This document shows, piece after piece, positions 1 through 14,880 of a stretch of 64,000 nt of DNA. The notes beneath the pieces are model-generated. The model worked only from the letters and a program-made list of their open reading frames with translations. It ran no database searches and had not been told where the DNA came from. Every line of letters starts with the position of its first letter. The first letter of the stretch is position 1. This DNA comes from Haematococcus lacustris (lineage: Eukaryota > Chlorophyta > Chlorophyceae > Chlamydomonadales > Haematococcaceae). The position numbers were made by a program, and so were the translations under genes. Location: assembly GCA_030144725.1 (NCBI GenBank), contig JASKMD010000004.1, positions 2,647,983-2,711,982 of the forward strand. The letters run 5' to 3'.

Positions 1-1950
1 CGGCCTCTGGGCTCGCGATGCCGGTGAGGCGGGCAGGCTGCGGCTCAGCACCTCGCACAGCCCTGCTCGCGTCACAGCCAGCCTTGGGCGTCACAGCTGA
101 TGCGAGGGTGCCTGCTGCCGCGCAGGCCGCTCCGGTTCAAGGAGAACGACCAGCTGGAGGAGGTGCAGGACCAGCTGAGCCAGGGCGCCCGCAATGTCCA
201 GCAAAAGGGCAGCGACCTGCTGGCCGAGGTGTGCTGTCCAGCGCCTACCCATCCCCTCACTGCTGTCGCTGGTCCTGGTATGCTGCCAGTCTGCAAGCAC
301 AGCCAATGCTGCTGCCCCCTGTGTTGCTCCCAGGCCAAGCAGTCCACAGCCAGCTCAGCCCAGGCCACTGGCGCCCAGAGCTTCATCCAGCGGGCAGGTG
401 GCAAGCCCGAGTATGATGCAGGGGAGCCCAAGGTGGGCGCAGCACCCGCGTCAAGACCTGGCAGCACCCAGGCGGGGCTCAGTCAGCAGCTGCCTGCACA
501 GCCTGCTGCCAGTGCTTGCCCGGCCTGCCCTGTGCTGTCGTTCGCTGAGAGGGTGCTGCGGCTGCCTCACCCACAGCTGAGCTGAGCGCAGCTGCTGCCT
601 GGCCTGGTGGCAGGTGACCCGCTGGATCTCGGCCTTTACTCGGCGCCGGGAGGTGTTTGCTGGCCGCCTGGCCATGGTGGGCTTGAGCGCCGCCCTGTTC
701 TGGGAGGTGAGGTGGGGCAGCCCACGCTGACCGCCAGCACCCAGCCGCAGCGCCTGGACCACAGCAGCCTCTCAGCAGGCAGCCGCCAGCTACCGGGTGC
801 TGTGTCTGCAGCTGTTTGCTGCAGGGTATCGCGCGCTTGACTGATGTGCTTGCTTGCTCTGGCCGCTTCCGTGTGCTGTGCAGTGGGCCTTGCCCAACCA
901 CCCCAACATCCTGGAGCAGGTGTCCACTGGCTTCAACCTGGCAGGCTTCTCCTTCACGCCCGCCAATGCCGCCACCCTGCTGGGTCTGCTGGTGGTGCAG
1001 AACGCCTTCACGGCCCTGGTGCCCTGGAGCCCCACCTTCTCCTCTGAGAACCTCAAGGTCAGGCATGCGCAGTGGCGGGGCGGCAGTAGCAGCAGCAGAG
1101 TCCTGGGGCAGAGCAGAGGCGCTGGGCTGGGCTGGGCTGCCAGCATGCCACGGTCCTGTGGTGGATCAAGGGTGCTGAGCTGCTGCCCAATAGCCAGTAC
1201 GCTGCCCCAGCTGGTCAGTGGCACCAGGCAGTGCCTGCCCCTGTGCAAGCTTCCTGCTGCCTGGTTGTGCAGGACGTGGCTAAGCGGCCTGCCGGGCCCC
1301 CAACTGCCTCGGTGAGCCCTCTGGACTTCAAACGCTTCCTGGGCATCTCCAACTTCGGTGGCTTCACCAAGGCCAACGAGGTCTTCAATGGCAGGCGGGT
1401 CAGCTGGCCGCCTGCAACCCTGCCTGTGATGCTGCCAGGGCCAGCCAGCTGTGGTGACAAGTGGGCACATGCAGTGGCCAGGGCTGTCCTGAGTGACCTG
1501 GCAAAGCTTGTACTGCAAGCTGCTAAGCTGCATGTCACCACCAGCCTGCTGTCTACACCCACACCCTGACCCCTGCCGCTGCTGCAGGCTGGCCATGCTT
1601 GGCTTTGCTGCGGCCGTGTTCCAGCAGCTGCGCATGGGCGGCTACTCTGGTCCAGGCATCATTGCACAGGTGAGCCCACTCCTGCGGCTGCGCTGCCTGT
1701 TGCTGAGGTTGAGGCTGCTGACCTTGTGACGTGGAGAGCTGGTTTCCTGGGTAGAAGGGATGTGAGGGTCATGGGGCACATGCACCGCTTGTCCTGATGT
1801 GTGCAGGTCGCCACCTTCCTGGGTACTGACGCCAGCTCCCTGTTCGATGTGTTCCCCACTGCCTTTGGTGCCTGGGCTTTGACCTGGGCAGCCCTGGCCT
1901 TCGTCAACGGCAAGCCTGGCAGCATTGAGGGCGAGTCCGAAATATACTAA
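1..1950 (+). CDS. PsbS/LHC-like chlorophyll-binding thylakoid protein, copy 1 (5' end outside window)
   Basis: Exons read as <1..23, 126..228, 334..432, 614..706, 884..1057, 1273..1394, 1588..1669, 1807..1950; all phases join and the frame ends at TAA 1948-1950. Family evidence: two LHC-type helix motifs of form ExxxGRLAM (REVFAGRLAM and NEVFNGRLAM) and a linker RPAGP...FKRFLG...GFTKANE that resembles the linker between the two halves of PsbS. A charged N-terminal stretch (KENDQLEEVQDQLSQ) precedes the first helix. The product should sit in the thylakoid membrane, in photoprotection or pigment handling; whether it is PsbS itself or a light-harvesting-like (LHL) protein is not settled. Odd point: the donor of intron 6 is GC (1395-1396), where copy 2 has GT. 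The start codon lies left of the window; by comparison with copy 2 about 69 coding bases are missing. Confidence 0.82.
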
Positions 1951-2631
1951 GCTGCACATGTGTGGCAGATACCCGTTCATATCACAGTACCAGACAGTCA
2001 GCTGCTGCCCAGCGTGTTGGCAATCAGTAGTTGCATGCACTTGTGATCAGGTACGATTGGTTGTAGACACAGATGATGCCTCCTGTTGGGTTGTGTTTGA
2101 GGAGCTTTAGAAATGGTGATCACTGAATCAGGCTAAGCTTCACATCATGGTGTTGAGGGATGTGTGTGTAAATCTGTCGCAACACTGCAATGGCACGGTT
2201 CAAGGGTTCTCGTGAGTGTAGTATATGGGGTGATGACCATGCCTCAACAACCACATGAGGACGGGTGGTAAGCATTGAAGTATATATGTAAACCTATATC
2301 AACCATCGGTTTTACCCAACCTCGTTACCTGTCATGTTGTGCATATGGATGCTCATCTCTTCCCGTGCAAAGATGGTCAAGACTATCCTTGACACTACAG
2401 CCATGTGGAGAACGTAGCAGTGGAGTATTCCCAGTACTTGCATGAGCTAGTCTTACAAAGAAAACTAAGTGGGGAGAACATTGCATGCATGTCAATGTCA
2501 CTTATTTTGGTTGGCCAATTGCATTATGTATGGGATCAAGTTAGTACACAACAGGGCGATAGCGTGACCTTACTTGGACATATGGGTCAGGGCAGAAGGG
2601 CAGCGAGGTCAAAGAAAATAGAGTCAAAGAA
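1..2631 (+). repeat. Left arm of a 2.6 kb inverted duplication
   Basis: This stretch matches the reverse complement of 41794-44433 nearly base for base (coordinates sum to 44433-44434), covering the PsbS-like gene and about 680 bp of 3' flank. Homology stops after the shared GAGTCAAAGAA at 2621-2631; it continues past the left window edge. A few substitutions separate the arms, for example the intron 6 donor and a Phe/Tyr change in the last exon. Confidence 0.92.
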
Positions 2632-2727
2632 GTGGAGTACAACTTGTCGGGAACGCGTATAATACATTGTCACACATGCTTCCACATGCTTCCACTGCAC
2701 ATACGGAGGTGGCCTCACTATATGTGA
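1951..2727. other. 3' flank of the PsbS-like gene and upstream region of the next gene
   Basis: No gene seen. Positions up to 2631 belong to the inverted duplication; the reading frame at 2405-2662 is only part of that duplicated flank (it recurs at 41.7-42.0 kb) and has no recognisable domain. The last 100 bp precede the ATG of the DPH6-like gene. Confidence 0.6.
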
Positions 2728-4111
2728 ATGGCAGTCGACCCAGTGCGCGTGGCAGTGTCGTTCACTGGGGGGAAAGATTCAACTCTAGTCGTAACGCTGC
2801 TGCAGCTGCTACACAGACGTAGCAAAGCGATACCTTTGAGCCTGACACAACGCTTGGCCCCTTTTGCACACGGTGTTCCAACGGTTTTGGTGACTTTCGC
2901 TCCAGGAGGCCGTTCAGCATCCTTCAGGGCGCACCCATTGCCCCTCATCACCGCTCAAGCTCAAGCACTGGGCTTGCCTCACGTAGTTGTGGACATTCAA
3001 GGCCCTAATTACTTGGCCAGTTATAGTGAGGCGCTGACGCACCTGGCCAAGCAACATAATATTCAAGCCTTCGCCACAGGTATGCGTGGATAAGAGCAGT
3101 GTCATCCTTGGCTACTAATCAAAGGCGTGCTCAGGGTCACCATACCCTTCCCCACTTCTCCCCCTCATACTAGAGTCATCATCAGGGGATCAAGCGACAA
3201 GGCAGGCTCTTTAGGGGTAACAACAAGTGGGCAACACAACTGCTAGTGAAGTGAGGACGCTGAATGTTCATGGCTACTAAGCAGCAGGTGTGGTGCTACT
3301 GCCACCCGCCATCCTTCCCTCAGGTGACATCCTGGATGTTTGCTCAAACTTCATGGGACGGGCCACAGCTGCTGCCGGCCTGCCGTTGTGGACTCCACTG
3401 TGGGGCATGCCACGCCCGCAGCTGTTGGCAGCGGTGTGGGAGGTTGGCCTGCAACCCATCATTAGCTGCGTGAACTTGCGCACCTTTGCGCCCGCAGCTG
3501 CAAGCAACACTGCAGCACCTGAAAAGGACCGCCCCACCACCGATATAACCCAGCGCAAAATGGCGACGAAGGCTTGCTCACCTGCTGCAGCCTCAGTCTC
3601 CAGCTCCATCTCAGCTTCCCTTCCAACCAGCAGCCCGGATGAGGTGCCAGCCTCAACGCAGGCAGGCCCCCTACTGACCTCCTGCCCACAGTCCAACAAC
3701 ACTGCAACTCCTCTGGGCAGTGTTGGGGGTGTCGGCAATGCAGTTTCCGAGGAATGCGGTTGCTGCCTGCTGCAGCGGCCAGCAACCCTTGCCGCGATCA
3801 GTGGTGGCTCCTCCGCCGGCACGGCGGCTGCTCCTTGCCTGCCAGGCGAACTGGTGCTAAACCCTGCATCACAACTGCTGGGACAGCGCCTCACCCCTGA
3901 CCTGCACGCCCGGCTGCTGCTGCCTGCGCATCAGGCCTGGGGTGTGGATGAGTGTGGGGAGTACGGGGAGTTCCACACGATGGTGCTGTGTGGCCCCACC
4001 TTCAGCCACACCTTGCATTGGCAACACCATGTGGGGCAGGACCTGAACAAAGACTACCCAGTTGCCTACCTTGTGCATGACAGCGTGACCTTGCAGAGTA
4101 AACAGTCCTAA
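2728..4111 (+). CDS. DPH6: Diphthine-ammonia ligase (ATP-binding, DPH6-like)
   Basis: Two exons, 2728..3079 and 3324..4111, joined in phase (ACA G|GT GAC), give 379 residues. The N-terminal domain has a PP-loop of the form SFTGGKDST (residues 11-19), typical of the ATP-binding adenine-nucleotide alpha-hydrolase fold of diphthine-ammonia ligases; the exon junction gives FATGDILDV. The C-terminal part has CGEYGEFHTM (from residue 328), a family signature. These enzymes use ATP and ammonia to amidate diphthine on elongation factor 2, the last step of diphthamide synthesis in the cytosol. Odd point: about 130 residues of Ser/Ala/Thr-rich low-complexity sequence sit between the two conserved parts (about residues 180-310); it is in frame, but part of it could be an unrecognised intron. 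The start at 2728 puts the PP-loop near the N-terminus, as expected. Confidence 0.82.
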
Positions 4112-4543
4112 AGAACAGTGCCAGGGGAGTTGTTGTTCTTATAGCGCATTGCCTAGCTCTAGGGACTGTAATGGTTGGAGAAACGGTTTAGTGCACATCA
4201 CTCCCAAAAGGTCAAGCGAACGCCTCTGCAAACACCTACCAGCACGGCGGCAAAACAAAACGTCATTCCCCTCATTCTAAGGCGAATCTTCAAATAAACT
4301 TCAAATATCTCGCGTTCAGAAAAGGTCCATTGTTTGAGCATGGATTTTGAGTGAAAAGGCGTATCACTACGGTTTATGCACAAAAACCACATGTGTACTA
4401 CGGCTTGGAATGCACCCAGCCGGAGGCTGTCATTGGCTCAGGCAGTCAGACCTGCTGCCCTGATCAGCCCCTGACCCTGATGAAGTCAATGCTTTGCCCG
4501 AGTTTTACCGGTTTAAATCATCACTCTATGAATCTCCGTGAAA
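4112..4543. other. Intergenic, no gene seen
   Basis: Between the DPH6-like stop and the first transposon. Only short AT-richer sequence without splice-compatible open frames or recognisable repeats. Confidence 0.5.
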
Positions 4544-4550
4544 CCCCAAG

Positions 4551-6185
4551 TCAGGCGACCCCAACTAACAAAAAATGACAGGAAATGATAGGAAACCGAC
4601 CCCTGGTAATCAAAACGACGCCGCGTCTCAGCCACGTGGTTTCTATTTATGTTTTGCACATGCCTGGATAGAGGACTCCGTCAGCTATGCGGTGAAACAT
4701 GTATCAATAAATACTGTGCATTGTGCTGAGTGCTAAGGCGGCTCAAATCTTGACATTCAAATGCATGCCAGTTTTGCTCATGCGGGCCTCGCCGCGACCG
4801 ACCGCCGCGACCGACGTGGCCCAGTAGCCTCTGCAAACAGTCAGGGACAGTCGCCGCAGTCAAAACAATGCACATGGCACGCCAAACCGATGTAACGACG
4901 CCCCTCAACCCATGCTCGGAAGTATACAAGGCTGCTGCATTGCTTGACCGCTACGTGAGTAGTACCTACTACCTGGCCACTCGGTAAGGCCACTCAAGGT
5001 GTGTGGGCCATTGCTACGTTACCTTGCTCGATATGTTGGGTCCGATCCCTCCCGCCCGCCCTCCGCTTGCGTGTCGAGCTTGTGTCCAACTCCGCCCTGA
5101 CCCCCTGCTGCTCAGCTGGAGGGGTGGGCAGCCCAGGGGAAGCACCAGCACCAGCTGCCTGCTGCTGCCAGGGGGGTGCAGCAGGAGGGGGGGGCAGGTC
5201 AGGAGCGGCACCAGCACCAGCTGCCTTGTTTTGAGGCCATTAGGACTGTGCAGATGAGCAACCCTTGGTGACTTTACAAGTGCTGCAAGATGAGCACGCT
5301 GCCGGCTGGGACTCATGGGTTTGCGTCTTGCAATGACTTGCTAGGGCCAGGGGGCAACATTGAGAGGGGCTGGGAGGGGGTGGGAAGGGGTGGGCATGGG
5401 TGGGAGGGGGTGGGAGGGGGTGGCGGGGGTGGGAGGGGCTGGGAAGGGGTGGGAAGGGGTGGGAGGGGGTGGGAAGGATCGGCGGGGCAGTGAGGGGGCA
5501 GTGAGGGGGTGGGAGGGGGTGGGAGGCTTCTGCGGGGGCTGGGAGGTGGTGGGGCTGCAAGGGGGTGCGAGGGGGCAGGGTCCAGGCGGTCGGAGTAGGC
5601 TAGTCAATTCTGCAAGGCAGAGTCGGGTCACGCCAAAGGGTGAGGAGGCGGCCCTGGTTAATGGATTGCCGTGCTTTCTATTCCAGCAGCTGTGTCGTAG
5701 AGTTACGAACAGAGTAATGACTCGAAATTCTAATAACTCAGAGTGGTCAGCTCACAACATGCCGATTTGTGCAAGGGGGTCCCTTTTTCTGTGTGGCTGG
5801 CTAGAGAAATCTCTATCCATTGGCACCTCGCTGCAATGTCGAGTCATTACTAGCCCCACGATGGCCCTCCAACACCGCCTGCACCAACAAAAGGCTCGCG
5901 GAGCGAGCCTGGCGGGCTGTGCTGTGATTGTACTTCCGGCTGGATGCCAGGCGGAGTTCGCTCATTGGTGCCACTACTCACCACTAGAACAATCAATAGT
6001 GAGCAGCTGAGGTGTGTCCGTGCTCGCTTGCGCCGGCACGGACTCTGATGCAAGGATTAACGCGCCGCTTGCCAGTAGATGCGGAGTAATTCGCAGGTGC
6101 CAATGCAACAAACGCTACCGGAATCGGTGCACTCTGGTGCGAGTACTTGCATGAAGATTACCAACCCCATGTTGGGACATCCTGA
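4551..6185. mobile_element. TIR transposon family 'TCAGG', copy A (non-autonomous)
   Basis: Terminal inverted repeats: left TCAGGCGACCCCAAC, right GTTGGGACATCCTGA. Flanks carry a direct repeat CCCCAAG (4544-4550 and 6186-6192), which becomes CCCCAAGT if the first T of the TIR is counted as target, so the duplication is 7 or 8 bp. Both end regions are homologous to copies B, B' and C, but the block at about 4900-5230 is unlike that in copy B. No transposase frame is visible. The 8 bp reading and the CAGG terminus would fit a hAT-like superfamily; this is inference. Confidence 0.8.
5358..5570 (+). repeat. G-rich GGGTGGGAGGGG tandem tract
   Basis: Irregular repeats of GGGAGGGGGTGGGA within transposon copy A; the same kind of tract occurs at the equivalent place in copies B and B' (about 12528-12613 and 17741-17826). 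The run of G triplets could form G-quadruplexes on the + strand. The open frame across it is a by-product of the repeat. Confidence 0.8.
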
Positions 6186-6260
6186 CCCCAAGTGGTGCTT
6201 GTGGATGATTACCGCACCACCCGGGTCAGTTCAGCAGTGAATGGCCAGCAGCCCTGTGAG

Positions 6261-6639
6261 CAGTGATGGGTAATACGTGTATCGATACAGGAAATACAAG
6301 AAAATACACGAAAAACGTGTATTTTTTGTATCGATACAATACAGCGATACAGAGGCTACATGTCACGCGGGAAAGAAGCAGCTAGGAGCAGCGCAGCCAG
6401 TGCCGCAGCCTGTCCTTGATGTCTGGGCGGGACGGCGACGTCGGAAAGTCAGCCTCCCAACTCCGGGAGCAGGCCGATTGCTTTAGCCCCGCGTGGCATG
6501 GCTTTAGCGCGGACTCTAGTTGTGGCAGCAACCAGCAGCTGCCTCAAAGGCACCCATGCAACTTGCCGGCCGGAACTTGTATTTTTTAGTACGATACGTG
6601 TATTTTTGTATTATATTATTTTTGTATTACCCATCACTG
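6261..6639 (+). mobile_element. hAT-type MITE (379 bp) inserted in a Fanzor-like relic
   Basis: Perfect 16 bp terminal inverted repeats CAGTGATGGGTAATAC / GTATTACCCATCACTG, flanked by an 8 bp target duplication CCTGTGAG (6253-6260 and 6640-6647). No coding capacity. Without it, the flanks join to a sequence matching the relic at 32.4 kb (ATGGCCAGCAGG..TGTGAGGAGCAGC), which confirms the insertion. Related sequence lies in reverse at 59637-60000 and in pieces at 60.7 and 61.75 kb. Confidence 0.9.
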
Positions 6640-7178
6640 CCTGTGAGGAGCAGCTGGACCATGAGCAGCTCACCAGGCCTGCGGACTGGAAGCCATCAGA
6701 AGGGCCGGTGGCACACCGCCCGCTGCGCCCAGCCTGGAGCCAACAGCGTGACCAGCCAGTGCGGGGCATGATGTGGTGCCCGGTAGTGGCCCCACGCAAG
6801 CCCCCACAGGCCGCATGCAGCAGCCAGGAGGCCACACAGCCAGCCTCAGAGCCAGGGCCCAGCACTTCCCCGCCAGCCAAGCGCACTGCGACTGAGCAGG
6901 CAGCTGAGCCTACCCAGCCCACCACAGGCACGGTCAAGGGCAAGGCTGCCAAAGCCAAGCCAGCACCACAGCCTGGCAGGTGGCTGGACAGGGGCTGCAA
7001 TGCCGCGCTGAACATGCAGCGCATTGGGGAGAGCAGGTGGCGCCCACTGGAGCTGTGCTGGTGGCCAGAGCAGGCAGCTCTGCCAGCCGAGGGCAAGGAG
7101 TACCTTGACCTGGGGTACAAGCAGCTGCGAGACCGGCCACTCAAGGCCCAGCAGCAGCAGCCTGCTGGGGAATGGTAG
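6640..7178 (+). pseudogene. Fanzor (TnpB-like RNA-guided nuclease) C-terminal relic F1
   Basis: The frame contains QPVRGMMWCPVVAPRKPP, a basic low-complexity linker, then WLDRGCNAALNMQRIGES and a tail RPLELCWWPEQ...GKEY..LGYKQLRD. The RDxNAALN block resembles the RuvC-III motif of TnpB/Fanzor proteins, in which the Asp after Arg is catalytic. Here that Asp is Gly (RGCN), while relics F2 and F4 keep RDCN. Upstream nuclease domains are absent and the 5' side is broken by the hAT MITE, so it is not functional. The family call rests on motif recall only. Confidence 0.6.
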
Positions 7179-7469
7179 TGTGAGTGCATGTGCCATGTGC
7201 ATGGGAACACAACTCAAAACAGCCCCATAACACCATCTTGAGTGGTACCGCCAGTGGTACCTAGTGGTCCGACTCAATTGGAGACCCTAGTGAGGTACGA
7301 GGGGGCTGATCAGGCTTAATCAGCAGTTTCAAATTATAGGTTAGAGAAAATGTTGCACATGTCACACGGACCACTCCGGAGTTTGGGTAGCTTTCTTCGC
7401 ACTATACACCTGTGCTGACCCTATCCACAGCACAACAACTCACGGAATCAAAGTAGCGCGACCAACACA
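7179..7469. other. Upstream region of argC
   Basis: No gene. Contains the 3' flank of the Fanzor relic (a CATGTGCCATGTGCATGGGAAC motif seen also near relics F2 and F4) and then unremarkable sequence up to the argC ATG. No promoter element could be assigned. Confidence 0.45.
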
Positions 7470-11589
<4,120 letters not shown>

Positions 11590-11883
11590 ACCCCCCCTGC
11601 TTCACTGTGCGGCCACCAGCAGCTGCCATGCTCCCATGTACCAGCCATCGCACATGAGGCTGCTGTTGTGGCATGCTCGCTGGCGGGTGCTCAGGCACTG
11701 CAAAGTGTGCGAGGTCGCACAAGAAAGAACTTGTAAGCATCGACCACACGTAGGTGGCGCAGCCACTTGTTCACATTTTGCATTTGGTGTGACAGAAGCA
11801 GCTCAATGTGGGAATGTGGGTGGAGATGTACGCGGTGGCATCCTATTTAATGGCTCAGATTCCTGCAGGGGTCGGTGGTAAAG
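11590..11883. other. argC 3' flank
   Basis: No gene; probable 3' UTR of argC up to the transposon. Duplicated at 16803-17096. Confidence 0.5.
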
Positions 11884-14329
11884 TCAGGTGTCCCCAACTA
11901 ACAGAAAATGACAGGAAACCTGCCCCTTATAATCAAAACGACGCCGCGTCTCAGCCACGTGGTTTATGGTGCGCACATATTTGGATAGAGGACTCCGTCA
12001 GCTATGCGGTGCAACATGCATCATAAAATACTGTGCTGGGTGCTATGGCGGCTCAAATATTGACATTCCAATTCATGCATTGTTAGCTCATGCGGGCCTC
12101 GTCGCGAGAGACCGCCGCGACCGACGTGGCTCAGTATCCCCTGCTAACAGTCGGGGACAGTCTCTGCAGTCAAATCGATTCACATGGCACGCCAAACCGT
12201 TGTAACCGCGCCACTGCACTTGACCACAGCCTCAAGAGACTCGTTCTCCAACCTCTGCTGCCTGTGTTCTGCCTGCAGGTGCTTGTGCTTCTCCTCAAGG
12301 TCGAGCAAGGCAGCCTCAAGGATCTCCTCACAAGCCTGTTGCAACTGTGCCTCGGTCGTCAACAGCTTATTCTCGGCCTGCACCTCCTTAGCGACAGCCT
12401 CAGCCTTCCTTGCTGTGGCTATCAAGCCACTGGGACTGTGTAGATAAGCAGCCCTAGGTGATTTCAGTTGTACTACGTATTTAGCACGCCCCCGGCTGCG
12501 AACCATAGGGGATGCACCTGCGCAGGGGGGTGGGAGGGGGTGGGAGGGCGGTGCTGGGGCTGGGAGGGGGTGGGCAGGGGGTGGGAGTGCGGTGCTGGGG
12601 CTGGGAGGGGGCAAAGTTAGGTCACGCCAAAGTATGTTCCCACAGGCCTTCTCAATGAAATGACGTGCTTTCTTCTCCAACAGCTGTGTCGTTGAGTAAG
12701 GAACAAAGTTGACACGGCAAACTTTAGAAAGATACAGTGGTCGGCTCACAGTCAGGTCCCACAAGGTCAGGTAAAATGGCTCGAAAAAATGTACCGTCAC
12801 TTTTTGTCGCGTATACTGCACTCCAAGAGGTCAAACCGCGACGCCCCGCTGCGGCGTGGTGCTCCGCAGCTTGGCCTGCGAGGGACGGGCTAAAGTCAAC
12901 ATTGCCCCCCTCCGCGGTATCCTTGCACCAGTGATTCCTTGCACCCTGACGGTAGTGCGGTCACTAGTCGGTCGGTTGGCGTGCGTGATGGGGTGCCGGC
13001 ATGCAAATCTGCAGTGCTGTTTTTGAGGTCGATTTGCTGCTTGTTGCTGCTACGTATTCGACTTGTTCTTGCGCCCTAGCGTTGGAGTATGCTCATAGCT
13101 CCCACGGGAAGCTATTGCAATGTATTTAAGCGACCCTGCGCAGGTTGGGAGGCTTTTGAAATTCCAGTGAGTTGAAACCTAATTTCTAGGCAGGAAGTGC
13201 ATCAAACGCCGTGCTGACCTCCTGTAGAGATGCAAACGGTGTGCCCCGACTACTTCTGCAACTTTTGGTAGCGTATCCTTTAGGTTAGCACCCATAGATA
13301 CACCCAGGCTGCGAAAGTACTAGAGGTCGTTCTGGTTCCTCCAAGCTACCACCAGCGTCCATCAGCGGCGCAAATGATGCAGACTGGCGGCTATAATTAG
13401 CGATGGGCCGACGCAGTCAGCGTAGTAAGAATAGGAAGGATAGGAAAGCATAGGACAGCAGAGGATAGCATAGGAAAGCATAGGAAGCTCTTGTCATTCA
13501 TCAGCCCTCTCGATACGTCGTCGAAGGGAGAGACCAGAAACAACAGTTCCTTCGGACATGCTGCCTGCAGCTCGTGGTACATGCTTTGATGCGGTGGAGG
13601 AGTAGGGCCAGTGCAACGCTTAGGCATGTTGCGAGCGAGCTGCGAGCCACCCGGTTACCGAACATAACCGCCGGCCCTTGCGCTAGCGCTGTTGTAGACC
13701 GTACCTACTAGTACCCGCTTTGGAAAGAACGCCGCGGCCATCTACGGTAACCTTGCCACCTGGACACTTGTCGAGGTTGGTGGGCGCCCAGGCCGTGCAG
13801 GCCCTTTGATGCGGTAGGCATATCGGGAAGGCTCGCTGATCACGGCTGTGTAAGCGCGGCATCAAATGGCTCACGGTACATTTTGCCAAAGAGACCTTGT
13901 GGGACCTGAGTCACAGCAAGCCGGTTTGTGCAAGGAGGTCCATTTTTTGTGTTGTTGGCCAGAGAGAAACGCACATTTTCGCACCTCGCTGCAATGTCGC
14001 GTGTCAACTTGCCCAACGACGGTCCTCCGACACCGCCTGCACCAAAGAAAGGCTCGCGGAGCGAGCCTGGCGGGCTAAACATTGATTGTACTTCCTGCTC
14101 GATAGCAGGCGCAGTTCAGCCACTGATGCCGCTACATACTACTAATGCAATTGATGGTGAGCAGCTGAGGTGTGTCCGCGATCGCTTGCGCCGGCATGGC
14201 CTCACTCGCAAGAGTTAACGCGCCGCTTGCCAGGAGACGCGCGGTAAGTCGCAGCTGGCAATGTTACAAACGCTATCGAAAACGGTACAGTATTGAAAGA
14301 GTAATTGCATGAAGATTACCAACCCCATG
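11884..14329. mobile_element. TIR transposon family 'TCAGG', copy B (right terminus missing)
   Basis: The left end TCAGGTGTCCCCAACTAAC and the following 300 bp match copy A; the sequence at about 12620-12760 and 13920-14329 also matches copy A. The family's right end (GTTGGGACACCTGA type) is replaced after ACCAACCCCATG at about 14329, so the right TIR is lost and no target duplication can be given. The middle carries a coiled-coil reading frame not present in copy A. Confidence 0.7.
12180..12821 (-). other. Coiled-coil reading frame carried inside transposon copy B
   Basis: A 213-codon open frame. Its C-terminal half (KAEAVAKEVQAENKLLTTEA, then LDLEEKHKHLQAEHRQQR) has regular heptad spacing of Leu/Ala with Glu/Lys, as in a coiled coil. 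The part read from about 12200-12430 is replaced by other sequence in copy A, while the piece QLKSPRAAYLHSPSGL just before it is shared. This fits a captured host exon, but expression is unknown. An identical frame is at 17393-18034 in the duplicated unit. Confidence 0.4.
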
Positions 14330-14880
14330 AGGCATGACCAAGATAGCCCAATCAGTACCTCATCAAGCCCGATTACAAACAGGCCGAGCTTCATTTTAGC
14401 CCTTGTGTACCTTTGTTTGTGCACCTTGCTTTGAAGTGCGTTACAGAAAGTCCCGAACCCCTAGAGGGGGAGGGCGGCCAAGCAGCCTAACGGCTGACGG
14501 CTTAAGCGGTGTAAGCCACCTATCTCATCTTAAAAAAAAAGAAAAGGGTCTAAAATGTCAAACCCTTACCATGCACCCTGTAACACGATAGATGCTTACA
14601 GCGAACACGGCCAATTTGTCTGTAGGACATCTATATGCAGTGCAAGTATACCAAGATTGCCTTGCCACGTCTTAGACCTGTGGTGATGGAAGCAGCTGCA
14701 GAACCCCACCCTTCTAGGCTTGCCAGTGAGCCAGCGTTTGTTCCAGTGCTGCGGCAGCGGCTGCTGGACCCTTGACTGGGTCGTGGCCAGCCAGTGCGCC
14801 AGCTAGGTTCACCTGCGGCATCGGCAGCGTTCCTTGTTAACGTTCAGAACATGGATAGAACATGCATGCTTTTGGCCTCT
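14330..14880. other. Intergenic, no gene seen
   Basis: Sequence between transposon copy B and the truncated minus-strand gene tail; repeated at 19543-20094. Contains an A-rich run (9 A here, 10 A in the second unit). Nothing recognisable. Confidence 0.45.

Noticed and set aside
5360..6010. 216-codon plus-strand frame with Gly-rich start
   Set aside because: Its first half is the GGGTGGGAGGGG tract and the rest lies in transposon arms also present in non-coding form elsewhere.
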